A stretch of 64,000 nt of DNA from Neodontobutis hainanensis (taxonomy: Eukaryota > Chordata > Actinopteri > Gobiiformes > Odontobutidae), in the NCBI GenBank assembly GCA_024349245.1, contig JALDNG010000006.1, positions 2,260,001 through 2,324,000 of the forward strand, given 5' to 3'. A model generated the notes under the pieces. It was not told the DNA's origin, ran no database searches, and saw only the letters and a list, made by a program, of their open reading frames with translations. The position numbers and the translations under genes are program-made. Positions within the stretch are counted from its first letter, which is position 1, and each line of letters begins with the position of its first letter. This document shows, in pieces, positions 1-14,034 of this stretch.

Positions 1-1309
1 CACAATGCTCTGTTTTACACATGTTTTTACTGGACAAAGATGCATGTACCACTTAAAACCAGAGGAGTAATAACAAGCAAGTCGTTTTTCATGTTGAACT
101 GTGTAAAGAAGCATTTATTTCCTGACTATGTCTCCTCCTAATTAGATAATTTCAAAACGCAGACCTCATTTGGCGCCGAGTTCCCTGTATTTTTTTTAGT
201 AGTCTGTGCGTTTTGAATGAAGTGGTTTGAGTGCAGGGTTTTAACGTCATCCAACAAGCTTTTTAAATTGGCTTTAATAGCTTGCGACTAAATTCACTAC
301 AGGACCACACAGCGGCAGATTTAATTAAATTACCCTAACTGTACGGAAATGAAAATCTTGCACTTCTCTCTTTAATAGACAGGCAGCAGAGAAAGTAAAA
401 GCATTATCTGCTGTGTATGATTCACTACAGCAGTTCAGGGCTCCTGAAGCTCCAGCAGGCCAGACTAAACTCTTTGTGGGTAAACTGAGTCATCTCTGAG
501 CTCAACGCTCTGCGGTTGGCTAAAGTCCAAGAGGCAAACCCCAAACTCTTGCTGCTCTACAGACTGTCACTGCCATGAGCTGGGGTCCCATCCAACGTTT
601 GTACACTCTTTGTCAACTTAAATTTTGGATCATACGTGTGCAAGTGAAAATAAATAATTATAATATTATAAGGTAATATTCCTGCAAACCATTAAGAAGA
701 TAATATTTGACATAGAAATATTGTTAGGGATGTGTATTGTAAATGCCAATATTAAGAGACACCACTGCATAGTCAAGATTTTTTCTCTGAGACTGGGCTG
801 TTACACACATGCTCATGTTTTATTTTCTTGCAAGATCACAGCCAGTCAATTCAAAGGTTGTAGCAAAAAACGGCAAAATCTTTTCCCCTGTGATATTTTT
901 CTTAGCTGCAGTTGATGGACATCTGCTTAACTCACATTTTAATTTAAGCAACATCTCAAGTGTAATTTCTCTGACAGTTGGATTGGAACAAAGCAAGTGC
1001 TGGCATCCAGCTGAGCCGGTTGATCTCAACAGGACTAACCCAGATAAAAAAGTTAACAGGTAGCGTCAGAGGAATCGACATGAGCTGCATTTATTTTTAT
1101 TTTCGCACTAACTCTCTGTCCTTTTACTTGGTCTCTTTCCAAGCCTACGCAACCTTCTTTCATCCCAGCATGTGTTGAACTTTAGCATTACCCCATCTTC
1201 TCTGCATGTTATCCAGCCAACAAAGGATTAGAATTGTTCAAGGTGTGTGTATGTGTTTATATGAGACCTGACAGGACAGGAAGGAGGCAGGAGAGAGGGG
1301 AGTGACAGT

Positions 1310-1560
1310 CCTCTGTTATGAATTTTAAAGGACGGCTTAGTTGATCATAGGCAAATTAGAATGCTCATTAGAGCCAGAAGGGGGAGGAAGAGGAGGAAAG
1401 AGGGTATTGTCATACAGAGACATCATCAAAATTAGGAAAAGAGATGCAATCCTAAACAAACTGCCGCAGTTATTGTGTGTGTCCCCTGTCTGTGCCCTGT
1501 TAACAAATTAGAGGGATTACGAGGAGAGAGTGCCAGAGCATACCAGCTAATCCCACAGTT
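1310..1560. promoter_or_regulatory. candidate non-coding regulatory block in bcl11b intron 2
   Basis: Unusually word-rich sequence with homeodomain-type cores (CAAATTAGAATGCTCATTAG, ACAAATTAGAGGGATTA) around a purine tract. It resembles deeply conserved vertebrate non-coding elements in composition only; conservation could not be tested. Confidence 0.25.
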
Positions 1561-4500
1561 ATGGCCTGCACCACTGCACCTGGGGAGTATGTGAGGGGTG
1601 TGGTAGCATGAATGTGCTTTGGAGGGCTATCCTCCTCCCAAAAACACGCCTTCTCTTGCCAGTGGTCCCTCTAATCCCGGACGTAAACACTGACAAATAC
1701 AAGCAAGATGCACCTGGTACAGTGGTCAGTCCTGCTGCGTGCGGGGGATGATACAGGGGGATCAATGCCAGAGGGGCTGTATTTAAAAGAAGTAGGGCTT
1801 ATGAGGACAGCAATGAGATTCTTAAAGGAAGATTGTAAAGCCTGGAGGATCCTTCTATCTTAGTATGAACAAATGCAAAGATATGAACATTCAAGTAGGC
1901 AACTTAGGGAAAACTTTATCCATTATAACCTTTATAGACAATTAACAGAACAATATCAAATAATTTTGTCTATTTTACAGATGTCTAATACACAGCGGAT
2001 CTATTTTCTTTCACTGCTCTTATCAAAGTAATCAGTGTCAATTTTAGATTTTATAATTATGTAAAATTTACACATAGAATCCTCTCTACAGAGATGTATG
2101 AACAGGTTGAAAAAAGGAGTGTTTGGTGTAAAGTAAAAATGAGAAAGAAACACTGTTTTGTATTAAAGTGTAAAACACCTCATGTAAAATAACTGCATTT
2201 TTAGATTTAATTGTAGAATTAAATTGACTAAATGTTTCAGAGACTAGAAGATTTGGCATAAAAACAGCACGAGACTGAAGGACGTATTTTTCAGTGGCAG
2301 AATGTATAGTGTGATAAATCCGTTCTGAGCACTGAGGTTTCTCTGCTCAGGCTCCTGCCCGACCGGCTCCTCTGCTGAGCCTCAAAGTGCTTTCATCTTT
2401 TGAGGTTTAGTCATTGACATCTTGTCAGGTGAAGCCTTGGCTTGGTCTCTGTAGCCACAATAGAGAAACTCTGCCATGAGCCTGATTTGACCAGGACGAC
2501 GCTCCAACGCATTTTTGGATCTCTCCTCTTTCCTCTCTACGTCTCTCTGTCGCCTGTCCCATCCAAATTCTCTCCCTCTTCCCTCCCCTCATATAAATCT
2601 TGTCCAAATTGAGCGCTGCCAAGTGGGAGTCTCCTGGAACACACACGCAAAAGCCCCATCCCAGACTATGGTGTAGCAGTGCCCCTTCTGTCTGAATAAG
2701 ACACATTATAGTACTGCTTGACAGCTGCATTAAGAAGAAACAATGTTTCTTTCTCTTTTGCTGCTCCACACATAGTTAAGGTTTATGAATTCAACATTAT
2801 GCCCTCTGATCAGGCTCACCTTTTCATCTTCTACATCTTTTCTTGTAAATGTAACCTCTGGTAGTTATTTAAATACCTTCCTCCCTGTAAAAGGTACAAG
2901 AAAAAGAGGTCACATTCAAGTTCTTTACCTACATGCAGACAGTAAGAAGTAATGTTGAGGAGGAGAAGCAGGACAAAGAAAAGGGGTCTGAGTGTTATGG
3001 TCAGGCTCCACTTGTTTATACAGAAATGGCAGTGGAGAATTAGCAGCGGGGAGGGAGCGGAGGGGGCAGGTCGAGGACGAGAGCAGATCCAGACCAGATG
3101 GAGGTTAGAGGAGGGCAGTGGATGGAGGGAATGGAGAGGAATGAGGGGACAGGTCTGTGCTCGAGACCCTTATAAGGCCTGACGACTGAGAAGCAGCAGT
3201 ATGGTAAGGCGTTGAAGGAATATACCTGCCGAAAAGCCAACTAACATCAACAAGTGGCCTCATACACACTGTATTTATTTTTCTTTCACTTATGGTGTAT
3301 ATAAAGGCTTCCGGCAGATAATTGCAGCCTACTATTTTATGCAAGTGTCTCAAATAAGGAAAGCTTTGCACGTTCCTCTAGTTTGTGTGCAGCAGATCAT
3401 TCAACAATGCAACGACTGCCTGAGCTCATTATCACTTAGAGTGTATTAGGATTAAACCATTGTGTTAGCGACAGCCCATCTTATAAAATATGCACTCTAA
3501 AAATGATGATAGTGTTTAGAATCTTGTTTTGATGCACCAGGTTTGGAATTCATGTTTAACATTGCAGATTATATATATATGATTAGGGATTGTAAGAAAT
3601 ACCCTCTCAACATATGTTAAGTGGTTATTTCTTGGGGAGCAAATGTAAGTGTGGCATGGCCTGGTGGGTTTACACTGCAGCCTTTTGCATCAACATGGCA
3701 TACTTTAGGAGCCTTCAGCGCCACTGGAGGACGAGATGTGCCAGTAACTTACAGTTAATAGATCATGCGTTAAAACGTTTCCCGCAAAATAGGATTGCTA
3801 GTAGGCAGAAAATAATTGTTAGTCTGTTTCTAGTCATCATACACTCTTTTCTCATTTCTCTATTTTAAGTTTATTTTAAAATACTATTTTGAGAATGTGT
3901 AACAAAGGAGTAGCCTTCTTCTGTCTCCCCAGTAACTGGAAACAGGCCTGGTCCCATAACCACTGCAATCTGTTTTCATTTGTGGAGCCTCATACATCAG
4001 ATACACACACACACACACATTGTGAAGCAGTTTTGCAGGACTGCCTCATCTTTTAGAAGAAAAGAGAATCAGCCAGCTTTTGAAACAGCCAGAATATTAG
4101 ACAATGTCAGACTGCCACTTAAATTTTAATAAATAATCCATGCATCTTCCAAATGATGCCCACAGTCGCATGCAGCAAAAATACTGTAAGCAACTGTGAC
4201 GGTGTTTAACATGCAAAATCTGTGACATGTTGGAAGTCACTACAGCATGATGTGACGAGTGCCCGCTGCATGCACTGTAAGACATTTGTAACACAGCATT
4301 GATTCACTCCAACTCATTTTTTTTGCAGGCCAGGTCTGAAAAATAGAGTGCTGTATTCAAAAGGTAACAGCTACAAAATGAGGGAAGAGGTTAAGTGCTG
4401 GACAGAAGGAGGAACTAGACAAACTGGAAAAACCTCTTTGTCATATGAGGACGTGACAGTAAAGAGGAGCAAGAGAGCTTAAAAGAGCTTCATACTCATA

Positions 4501-5879
4501 GCTCACTGGTGGTACGGCAGCCAAACACAACAAAGATGTGAAGAAAGTGAGTGGAGAAAGACACATGATGGGTGAGTGTTGGGAAAGAATGCTTTTAAAC
4601 AAATCTTTCAGACAAAAGCTAACAGGCAATTTTGGCCCCAAAGATAATGAAACTTTCAGATGCAGTTTGATTGGATGAACTTTAACTGTTTTTGAGACTT
4701 TCCGCCTCATAAATTCCCAGTAGGATTGGTACTTTTAGGTCCAGAATGTGTCTAGATTCAGATTATCTTATAAATGTGAAGAAGCCTATTGGAACTATTA
4801 CAGTGCAGATAGAACAAGTTCTGTTCATTAACAGGATTTGTTATTATTTCACTACCTCACAGGAAAAACTATGCACTGGTAAAACACTATACATAACGTA
4901 CTTCTGAACAGGGAAAACCTTGGCGTTCATTGTGTTTCAGTGGGTTTTTTACACTTAATTAGTTGGTTTGTTCATTACGGGAGACATACTGAGAGTTTTG
5001 ACCTTGCACTTGCACACTAAATATATTTATTCATCTGTCTGATTGTCCTGTGTCTGCTGTGCCTGTGCTGGTCTGAGCTGAGGTCCCAGTTTGCTCCACT
5101 GCTCATTACATTTGAGTAGTGACCATTTAGGTCAAGGCTCCCACTGCTAGATTTGCTCTGCTCCTCAGAGTGCTTATATGCTTTGTCTAGCTGTTTTAGC
5201 AAAGTCTATATGAGGCCGCACTGAAAGCACTGATCTGATTTCCCTTGCTAGCCTGAATCCACACCACAGCAGGCAGATGGCAGTGCAATGCTGGCAACCA
5301 TGTCTGAAGGCCCGCCGAGGGCCGAGGTTTGCCAGCAGCTGGTCGCACTTCATCCACTGACCAATCGCTGTTGGGCAGAAGAAATGTTTCGGGGCCTGTG
5401 GTTGTTGTGAATGCCTGCATGGGTGGTCATACAGTACTGCGGTGTGCCTAAGTATCTAGATGACATAATAATCTGCTGTGGGCCAAGGGGGAAGGAAACA
5501 ATGGAGAAACCCTCTAGTGATTAGGAAGCTTCAGACAGTGAGAGACAAAACACAGCAGCCGCTAACCTGCAATTTCCTCTCAGGTTCGTCCTTTATCAGC
5601 AAGCCTTCAAGTGGTGCCAATGGGGCAGTTAAGGGATCCTGCGGTTGGCTGGGAGTGCTGCTAAATGGGCCAAAAATCTAGCTCTATGTCAGACTCAGCC
5701 ATAACATCTTATTCATGGTCAGGGATATGGGAGAGTATTGGTTGCTATATGGTTTTCTGTAACCCACAGAATTCACTAAAACTAACCCATAAGAGGAAGA
5801 GTTCTGCTCTCTTTTCCGGGATAAAGGAGAGAAAAGCAAGAAAGAGAGTGTGCCTGGTTCTAATCACAGGGGCTGCACT

Positions 5880-6000
5880 GCCAGTACTGGCCTTCCGCCA
5901 GCATTGTTTACTTGGCCAGCCCCCAACCTCGCTTGGAATGGTAAATTACCCCAGCGAAGGGCAATTTTAGCCTAAACAACAGGTAGAAAAGACTACTCCC
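5880..6000. promoter_or_regulatory. candidate regulatory block (forkhead-like core) in bcl11b intron 2
   Basis: Contains TTGTTTACTTGG, a match to forkhead sites, followed by complex non-repetitive sequence. Inference only. Confidence 0.2.
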
Positions 6001-7299
6001 ACATGGGAAGGCCCCCAATCCATACACACATGCTCTAACTACCTAAATAACAAAGTAGATATAATTTAAATGTATTATTTGCTTTCCTGGGAAACTGGAC
6101 ACAGGTTGCTTTCTCAGGAGAAAAACTAAGCATGTTATTGATTTATTTACAGATGGAAAAAAGAGACGGCAGCAAGCCCAGCTCCTTTCCTCCGGCCTTC
6201 TTTTTGTTATCTCTGATGTTGCCCAAAAGAAATCAATAGAACAACTGTAGCTAGCAAGCTTTGTTTATCTTTTCCTCTAAGTGAATTATTCAGGGGTGTC
6301 AGCGGGAGAGAGGCTAAGCTTTGATACAAACGAAAGGGTTTGGTGTTCAGGGGGAAAATCTACCCCTCCTTGCCCCTGCCCCTTCCCCTCTGAACCCCAC
6401 TCTTTAAAAGTGTCCAAGAAATAAGAGAAGCCAAAAACTGCTAAAAATCTGGGTTAAAGACAAGGTTGAGTAAAACAAAAAGCCCCACACTGGTTTTAAA
6501 ACATTGCAACAAAGAATGTCCGTCAAATTAAAAGACGAACAAGAGCTAAATGAAAAAATGAGACTTGGGCAGGTGAGATGATTGTTGTAGCTAGTGCCAA
6601 CCTAAAAAAAAGGCAGAGACCCAGAATTTGGGGTATTGTTATCCTCATTGTTTATGGCATAAAGTGATATTGCTCTGCTGTCATCAATTCAATCCAAGTC
6701 AAACCATTACAATGAGAGAAGCTTAATAATAAGATACCGTCTGTTATCCCACAACATATTTCTCTTGGTTTGATCTCAAATAACATGTTGAACATTGCAT
6801 TCACACCATCATCTAAAAACTGACCAATTATTGCAACAAGAGACTAGGAATTTGGTTTTGTGTAAGCTAAAATTTCACTTTTCTGAATGGAGTCTGTGGA
6901 AAAGATTTTGTGTTGTTAAACCTCCTTTAAATGATCTGGCTGCAACAAGTGAGTAATGAAAATTAAAACCAGCTGTAACCATGACACAACTCAAAAGGGA
7001 TGGGTTTAAGTTGCATAAGCTGCAATGCAAGTTGTCCATCGTTGTGGTGAGCTGAAGTGGTGTTAGTATGTCAAACTGGGGAGACTTAAACCCTCCTAAA
7101 CAAGGGGATCAACATGTATTTGTCAGGCTATGCCACCCTCAGCTGCATGCACATGCGCACACACCCACAACCATGCACAAGGCTGCAAACATTTCCAGGG
7201 AAGTCGCTAAACCTCAGTGTCCCACCTTCGCCACGGACACACAAAAGCCCTCACTCCCTTGTAATTGAGGTTTAAATCCTTTCCTAACATGCCTCCATC

Positions 7300-7520
7300 C
7301 CTCACTCTTCACCAAACATGGATTGCGCCGACATAGGGCCCCTAATCCTTCCCAGTTTAACCAAGTGAGAAATTAGCTTTTGTTAAGTGGTGATTTGGCC
7401 GGTGCTAAACGCCAACAGCCCATTGTAGAAGAGAGGGGCAGTCATGAGTCCCCCCAGTGCGGCGGAATACTGTGGTAATCCCATCGTGTCCATGCAGCCT
7501 CTGCCGCTCACTATTGTGCA
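7300..7520. promoter_or_regulatory. candidate regulatory block in bcl11b intron 2
   Basis: About 220 bp of balanced-composition, non-repetitive sequence between AT-rich flanks, with AAATTAGC and ACAATATTGTCAA cores. No coding frame is supported. Picked out by texture alone. Confidence 0.25.
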
Positions 7521-9119
7521 CTGACAATATTGTCAAGTTATTTATAGTTGAGGATTTTCTGTCTGTTTTTGTCTTTCTGTTTTGTCTAAAAAGTTTCTGA
7601 AGCATCAATGTGTAGGCTCAGCAGGGATGGCTTACAGTATGTATAGCCTATTTTTTTAGATACTGTTTGTGTTTCAAAGCCTCTACAAGCTTCAAAAACT
7701 CCTATACCCCACCCAACCTGATCCCCACCCAAATCCCCTCCCCTCTCTCTGCCATCGTCAACTTTACAAAATCAAATCTTGTATGCAGAGTTGTAGCGAA
7801 AGCTACCAGTGTCAGGTTGATAGACGACACAAGGAGCGGCTGTGGATTCCGATCCTCAAAGCCAGTGAGAAAGAGCAGGCTGTTCTGGCAGGAGGAGACA
7901 AGACAAAGCACAGCATCATCTCGGAGACGCAGCAGGGAAAAATCTGCCACAGAAAATCCTTGTGACTTGGTCTCAGTCCGAGCAAAATTCAGGAGTTAAT
8001 TCAGAGGAGTGTGTGATGGCAGGGTGTTACGATATAGCTGCAAGGCAGGAGATATTTTCAGGCAATAAAAACGAGACAGAAGAAGACCAAAGAGCTGCTG
8101 CAGAGCCGGAGTTGGCAATGACCAGCATGCCAAACATTTTTTATGGCCAAACCCCGGTCCAGATGACTGTCAAGTTTATTCCCCTGCTGTGGCAAGGAAA
8201 AAAGTCTGGACGATACCATGCAGTTCTGCACATGGAGTTGATGTCTTTATGTTGAAGCATAACTCTAACAGTATATGCAGCCAAGATCACCTTTGCACAA
8301 ATACATATGTCTAAATGGCCATCACATTGTTTTTGTTTCCCGAGCCTTCAATAAAAAGTACTCACTGGCATATGCAGGATAGTTGTGTTTTATTAATTCT
8401 TGCCTTCCACATGACCTTTGACCAATCACTTGTCACATACAATAATTGTTTTGGCCATTTTAAGACTTTTCAACAGGTATAACATATTTTCATTAAGCAT
8501 AAGCTCTGATTTACAGTCTTAGTGCAAGGAGCAGTGAATATTCATTAAAAAATGTCTTCTTAGTGATACACACTATTTTAATATAGAGTCAAGCATAAAT
8601 GTATTTATATCTAAGTATTGTAAATAATTAGTTTACCTGAAGATGGGATGGTGTCTGCTCTTAAACATTCCAGACAGTTAAAGCCACTATCATTCTGTTA
8701 CTAAATATAAACCCTAGCAGTGTTGGAGAAGGCGGGTTTTGGGTTTACTGGGTAAGTGTGCCTGGTTACTGTAATCACTGATCAGATGGACTCAGCTTGT
8801 CTCAGCTGATTCAAATTCCACGGAATTGTTGCACAATTTCACAAATGAGCCCCGAATTGAAAAAATATGGTACATATTTACAAATTGCAGTGTAAACACA
8901 TGTGCACACAATTTTGCCTGCAAATGATGCAATATGAACAAATTACTAGTGCTTTCGGAGGAAGTGCCCTGTAAACCCAGACATGCACTGAATTAGCAAA
9001 CATAAAGGTGAAAACATACAGAAGATACACTAAAAAGAGGAAGCACTAGGCACAAGTGCTTTTTCAAACACACACACACAAAGCATAGTATAATAGTACA
9101 ATGGCATTGAGAATGAGTG

Positions 9120-9540
9120 TAGGGTGCAGCCTTTCCTGGAGGGCCTGCGTCCTGAAATATCATCAGCACTGAGGCGGGATGAATGCTCAGGCAAGTATAG
9201 CTTTGCATCCATCCATTGTCACCTCCACAAAGCTTCCCAATCAGCCTCCTTCGGCCTTTCTCCTCAGTCTATTCACTTTCACACAGTACCTGGCCCGACT
9301 GGAGCTCCTCACTCAGCCACACAATTGGAAACAAACTACACCTAGCTGTTTATCGCCTGATCTGATCGCCGGCGGTCACAATAGCCAACACGTTATGTGA
9401 AAAGACTCTCCCATCGACAGAGGGATTATTCACCTAGGAACCTATATTTCATTCAGAGATTACATTTCCCCTGAGCAATCATTACAGCTCTGATGACACC
9501 CCGACTGAGTACTGTTGACATTCCTGTGTGAATACATGTC
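9120..9540. promoter_or_regulatory. candidate regulatory block in bcl11b intron 2
   Basis: Non-repetitive stretch with mixed composition, containing TGATCTGATCGCCGGCGG and GAGCAATCATTACAGC. Both strands have short overlapping ORFs that look accidental. Inference from texture. Confidence 0.2.
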
Positions 9541-10589
9541 ACTTTTGCTTTTTTTTCTGCCTCCCCTAGCATGGAATTAGCTAAGTGTGGACCAGAAAAG
9601 TTGTAGCATTTCCAGTGTGAACAGCCTTTGTGTTTTTATTGGCTCTAGATTTCCTTTAATTTTTTTTTTCCCACAATTGACATGTTTTCATTAACAGTGT
9701 GAATCACATGCTAGTTAGACATCAGTGCCATTTTTCACATTATATGCAGCAATGTGAGCAAATTCCATCCAGCAGGAAATGTGCAGTATATGCAATTACT
9801 TTGGCTAAATAGCAAAGTAATATAGAAGGAAGAAAAGAATGGCTGATGTGGCAATTGCTACAGCTAATAATCAAACCAAATTATTTTACAGTAAGTAATG
9901 TGAACAGACTGCTTGAACATCACTCTGCATAGTGAAGCCACGATGACAGATGAAGCGACTTGAGACTGTGAGTGACAGGTGATCTAGTTTGAAGCAGATG
10001 AGAGCTTTCACTGGTAAAATGGAGAGAATATAAACAACACAGCAGCAATATTCAGAATAAGCACTTTAAAACCTTTCGCCATGGCTGCCTGTGATTCATG
10101 TCCATCCTGTTGAAAATGTCTTTGCGTTGGCCGCCACCCCAGACTCTACATGTTGCTAATAGCTCCTGGCTTTAATTCTGTCGTTGAGTTCGAGTGAATC
10201 AGAGACCACCAAGAAAAACATACATTTTCCTCTCCATTTCAACAAGGCTCTCTGTTTCACTACATACACATGACACATACCTTCAAAGACCAGTGCCAAT
10301 AGCAAAAGCAAAAGGCCAGAAAGTAAATACCATGAATAAATGTCTGATCTCCAAAGGGACCATAAAGAAAACTCTAACTGGGTTTAGCAGGAGGTTTGTT
10401 AAACCTGATCGTCCCTGTGGGGAATTCAAATGAGCCTGTCCTTGAGGGAAAAGCTTTAAATAAATGGAAAGCTTCTAAAATCAACCTTCACTCACTTAGA
10501 TGCCATTTTCATCAAAGAAAAGCTTATTTTCCAAAGCTATTAAAAGCCAAACAGCAAAGAGGACGTCATTCCTCAGTAGCTGCTAAACC

Positions 10590-10740
10590 AAGTGGTTCTC
10601 AAAGTGGGGCCAAAGACCTACCGGGGTTCACTAAACATGTAGTAAATACTGTGCCACAAATCACATGCTCCCACTTAATCAAATGTAGATTTCTTTATAA
10701 AAGTGCTCCATTAAAAAGTGAAAGTCAAAATGGCCCTTGA
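10590..10740. mobile_element. possible hAT-type DNA transposon fragment
   Basis: Begins AGTGGTTCTCAAAGTGGGG, the motif typical of hAT (Charlie-like) terminal inverted repeats in vertebrates. The other terminus and target-site duplication were not found, so this is at most a decayed fragment. Confidence 0.35.
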
Positions 10741-11289
10741 GACACAATATTCCCTCTACAACACACACATAAATATTGTTTTGTTGAGGCTCAAACACAG
10801 AGAAGTCTTATTAGTGCAGAATGATCATGTTTGAATGCTGGGAATATTATCCAATTTGATCAAACCTGGCACCGTTTAAGTAGCTGAAAGCAAAATAAAA
10901 GTGTGTGCTGTTTGAAATGAAGAACTGAGAGTAAACAATAGATTCACAAATGGCTGCCAGCCAACCTCCGTGTGGACGTGTGACTGTGTGTATGTGTGTG
11001 TATGTGTGCCCAGTGTAATACAAAATTAGGAGGGGATTTTACTGAAAAGCCTCTCCTCTCTCAACAATTAAAGGAGATTTCATAAAAGTTATAGACAGAT
11101 ATAAAAAGAAAGACACTGCCTGGAAAACAATTCGCACCAATCTGCCATTGATTCTGCCTTGATAAAGCCCCACCAGCCCCGCATCACCCTCTCTCTGCCT
11201 TTGCCTTCATCATCTCCTCCTCCCTGCCACACAGCCCCTTCCACCAATCTCATTCCCAACGCCAGGACATCAATTTTCGCAAGTCGCCG

Positions 11290-11480
11290 AAAATTACCAT
11301 GCATGAATGCAAAAAAGGCTGATCAGGAGTAATTAACACGGCTTCATATGCAAATTTTATTAATGCAGAACTACAAAGTCATTATGCAAATGAGGGTTTC
11401 GTCGAGCCTCTTGACAAATACTCCCAGCTCCAGCCATCTCGCAGCTCCAACTCATGACAAGTCTCCTCACTTCTGGAGGG
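11290..11480. promoter_or_regulatory. candidate enhancer with two octamer (ATGCAAAT) sites
   Basis: Two exact POU octamers, ATGCAAAT at 11348-11355 and 11384-11391, lie in the same orientation 36 bp apart, within dense homeodomain-type words (GAGTAATTAAC, TTTTATTAATG). This is the strongest regulatory-looking texture in intron 2. Bcl11b expression in neurons and lymphoid cells would be compatible with POU input, but that link is inference. Confidence 0.4.
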
Positions 11481-11689
11481 ATGCCTGTGTGTTTTAGTCT
11501 AGTTAGCGGATTAGCACTGGTTAGCGCCAGTGGCTAACTCTATGAGTGTGTGCAAAAGCATGGGCTAGTTTGGGTGTGTGTGTGTGTGTGTGTGTAAACT
11601 GTGTGATTAGGGAAGTGGCTAATGGCTGTGCGGCAGAGTAATGAACCTGAGATACAGGGGATGGAGGGGGGCTGGGGAGAGAGTAGGGG

Positions 11690-11850
11690 GGTAAGATGAT
11701 ATGAATATGCATGATGCTCACTGGCTTTGATGATTAAAGAAAATTTTAATATTTAAATGAGTGCATGCAAAGTGATTAACGCGGCAGAGAGAGAGAAGGG
11801 GAAACAGAGGCGATGAGGCGAAAATTGCAAAAAGGGATTTTTGAAAACGC
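11690..11850. promoter_or_regulatory. candidate regulatory block downstream of the octamer pair
   Basis: Carries ATGAATATGCATGATG, TTAAATGAGTGCATGCAAAG and TGATTAACGCGG: repeated ATGCA-type words like those in the block 250 bp upstream. Could be the second half of the same element. Low support. Confidence 0.3.
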
Positions 11851-13828
11851 TAAGCACACAAGATGCTGCTTTGGCTCTTTATGCTCTATTAATGGTTAAA
11901 CTCTGCTCGTGCCTCGGCAGGTCTCAACCCCCTTTGCCTCTGTCTCGTTGGGCCTGCATGTCTTGGCTAGGTTTGTGCTTGGTGTCTGGTTTGTGTCCAG
12001 GATGCAGGATTTACAGAGGGACGGTGGAAGGAGGGACCAGTAAAAGGGGAAAATAAGGCAAGGACTCCACTCTCACTAATGCAAACACAACAGTTATGAA
12101 GCTGAAAGGAGATGATGGGTGCTTTGCAAACTATTACTACTAACTATTACTAAAATAAGGCTTGGCAGGGACAGAAGATATTAAAGTGTGTCCATTACAA
12201 AATCCATTAAAAAGAAATGTAAATGTGGCTCTCTACATTTTTTTGCTGTCTATCAATACTTGCATGTAGCATTTCTGCAACCATGATGCGTGGAAGCCAA
12301 GTCCATTAAGTTGTGAAATATTAAGCCAAAATCAACAACATCTTCATTCATAAGTGGAGCTGTAAGAACCTAATAACTAACCTCATAATAACTGTAGCAG
12401 TGCATTTTTTACACTTCTCATAGCATGCTTAAAGAGCATCTCAAAGTGTTTGTGCTTTTGTCTACATCCTTACAGAGCTATTAAAAATGCATCAGGACAG
12501 TAGCTGTGTGAACAGACAAACACACACAAGTGAAAGTAGCCAAAAGCACACAGGATACAGAGGGCAAGAGAGGCAGAGACAGACAAGGGAAGAGAGAACG
12601 GGTAGCAATACAAACCGGAGTAATTACCACTTCAAAAGGGCCGGCGCTCTATCCGAGAGGCCTCCCAGCTTTATTGAAACAACGCAAAAAAACAAGAGCA
12701 GCGGGTGCAGTAATGCCTCTAAAGTACAGGCTGTTATATCAAACACACACACACATACACACACAGCCACAGTGTCGTGGCTCTTTGTTAAGTCTTTGTG
12801 CAATTGGAAGATAAATAAGCATATGGTAAATATTTTAGGGACACACCACTGTGCTCAGTCATTATTTATTGAAGACATGTGAGTCCAAGTGAATAATGTT
12901 TACACAACACTCAAACGTGCTCTTCATAGTGAGTTTGCACTATGTGTGTGTTTTTATTTTTCACTGTAAGAAATAATTCATATTAATTACTATTCTGCAG
13001 CTGATAATTATCCTTAAGTAGTGTGTGTGAGTCTAGACTTCTTCATCTGTTGGTAACCATGTGAATGCAAAAGAGAGAGATCGCGGGAGGATGAACTGCA
13101 GCGAGCAGATAAAATAGTATCTGAGGGAGGAAAAAAAAAAATGAAAGTGTGAAAGCAGAGGTAGAGGCAGACGACTGGCACACACGCAACCTGTCAAATG
13201 CTCTGCCAGATTAAAAAGGTGTCATCGTGTTTGAGTCAAAACTACTCCAGCCTTTCTGCATGTGTGTTTCCAACTGGACTTAGCTAAATGTCTGAATTAA
13301 ACCCCGGTTGACAAGGCTTTAAGGGCTCCACTGCACCATGTCAGGTGGTGTTAAACACCCTTTTCTGATAAGTTTCAGTGTGTGAGAGAGAGAATTTGTG
13401 TCTCTGTGGCAACGTTCTGGTTAAACCAAACAGTGACACGTTCACTTTTAGAAGAGAGTTTGTGGTCCATTTGATTGACATCTGTGAGACCAAACAACCA
13501 TTTAGTCTAGTTAAGATTTCTGTGTAAACCATGTGTATAAATGCATATGTGTGTAATAGATTATTAGTATAACCATAGTTCAAATTAATTGACAAAGCCA
13601 ATCATTTTTGTCTGCAAATGCAAGTGTGTGCATAAGACTTTCCAGAAGTTTTCAGATTGAATTTTTACAGAATAACCTTTCAAGGACTCGTAGCCTGTAT
13701 ATCAGAAGCAGTGTAAGATGTCTATTTGACACACATGATAAGCAATAAGAGGTTCCACACTTCATGTAGAGCAATAACAAAATATTGGTCAACAACAGTA
13801 CACAGTTTTTTTGTCTTCATTGATCACT

Positions 13829-14034
13829 GGGGCTGGGCAATATCACCTCAAATTGATACAAATCAATAAAGATTATTTTAGTTTTTAAGCACCCATCAAT
13901 TACCAGCAATGTTTGGGTGAAACATTTCAATATTAAAGCATATTCTAAGGAATGTCTGCATATCATGTCACATCAATTATGTTAGAGATTTGAATACAAA
14001 ATTGGATCTTTTTACAATGAACTGCCCCAATCCC
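13829..14034. mobile_element. possible MITE with imperfect terminal inverted repeats
   Basis: Starts GGGGCTGGGC and ends GCCCCAATCCC, whose complement begins GGGATTGGGG, about 205 bp apart with an AT-rich interior. The 'ggggctgggc-aatat' opening resembles a repeat common in fish genomes. No coding capacity; the target duplication is unclear. Confidence 0.3.

Noticed and set aside
2425..2769. 114-codon minus-strand ORF in bcl11b intron 2
   Set aside because: Low-complexity content, no family resemblance, no splice context; consistent with chance.
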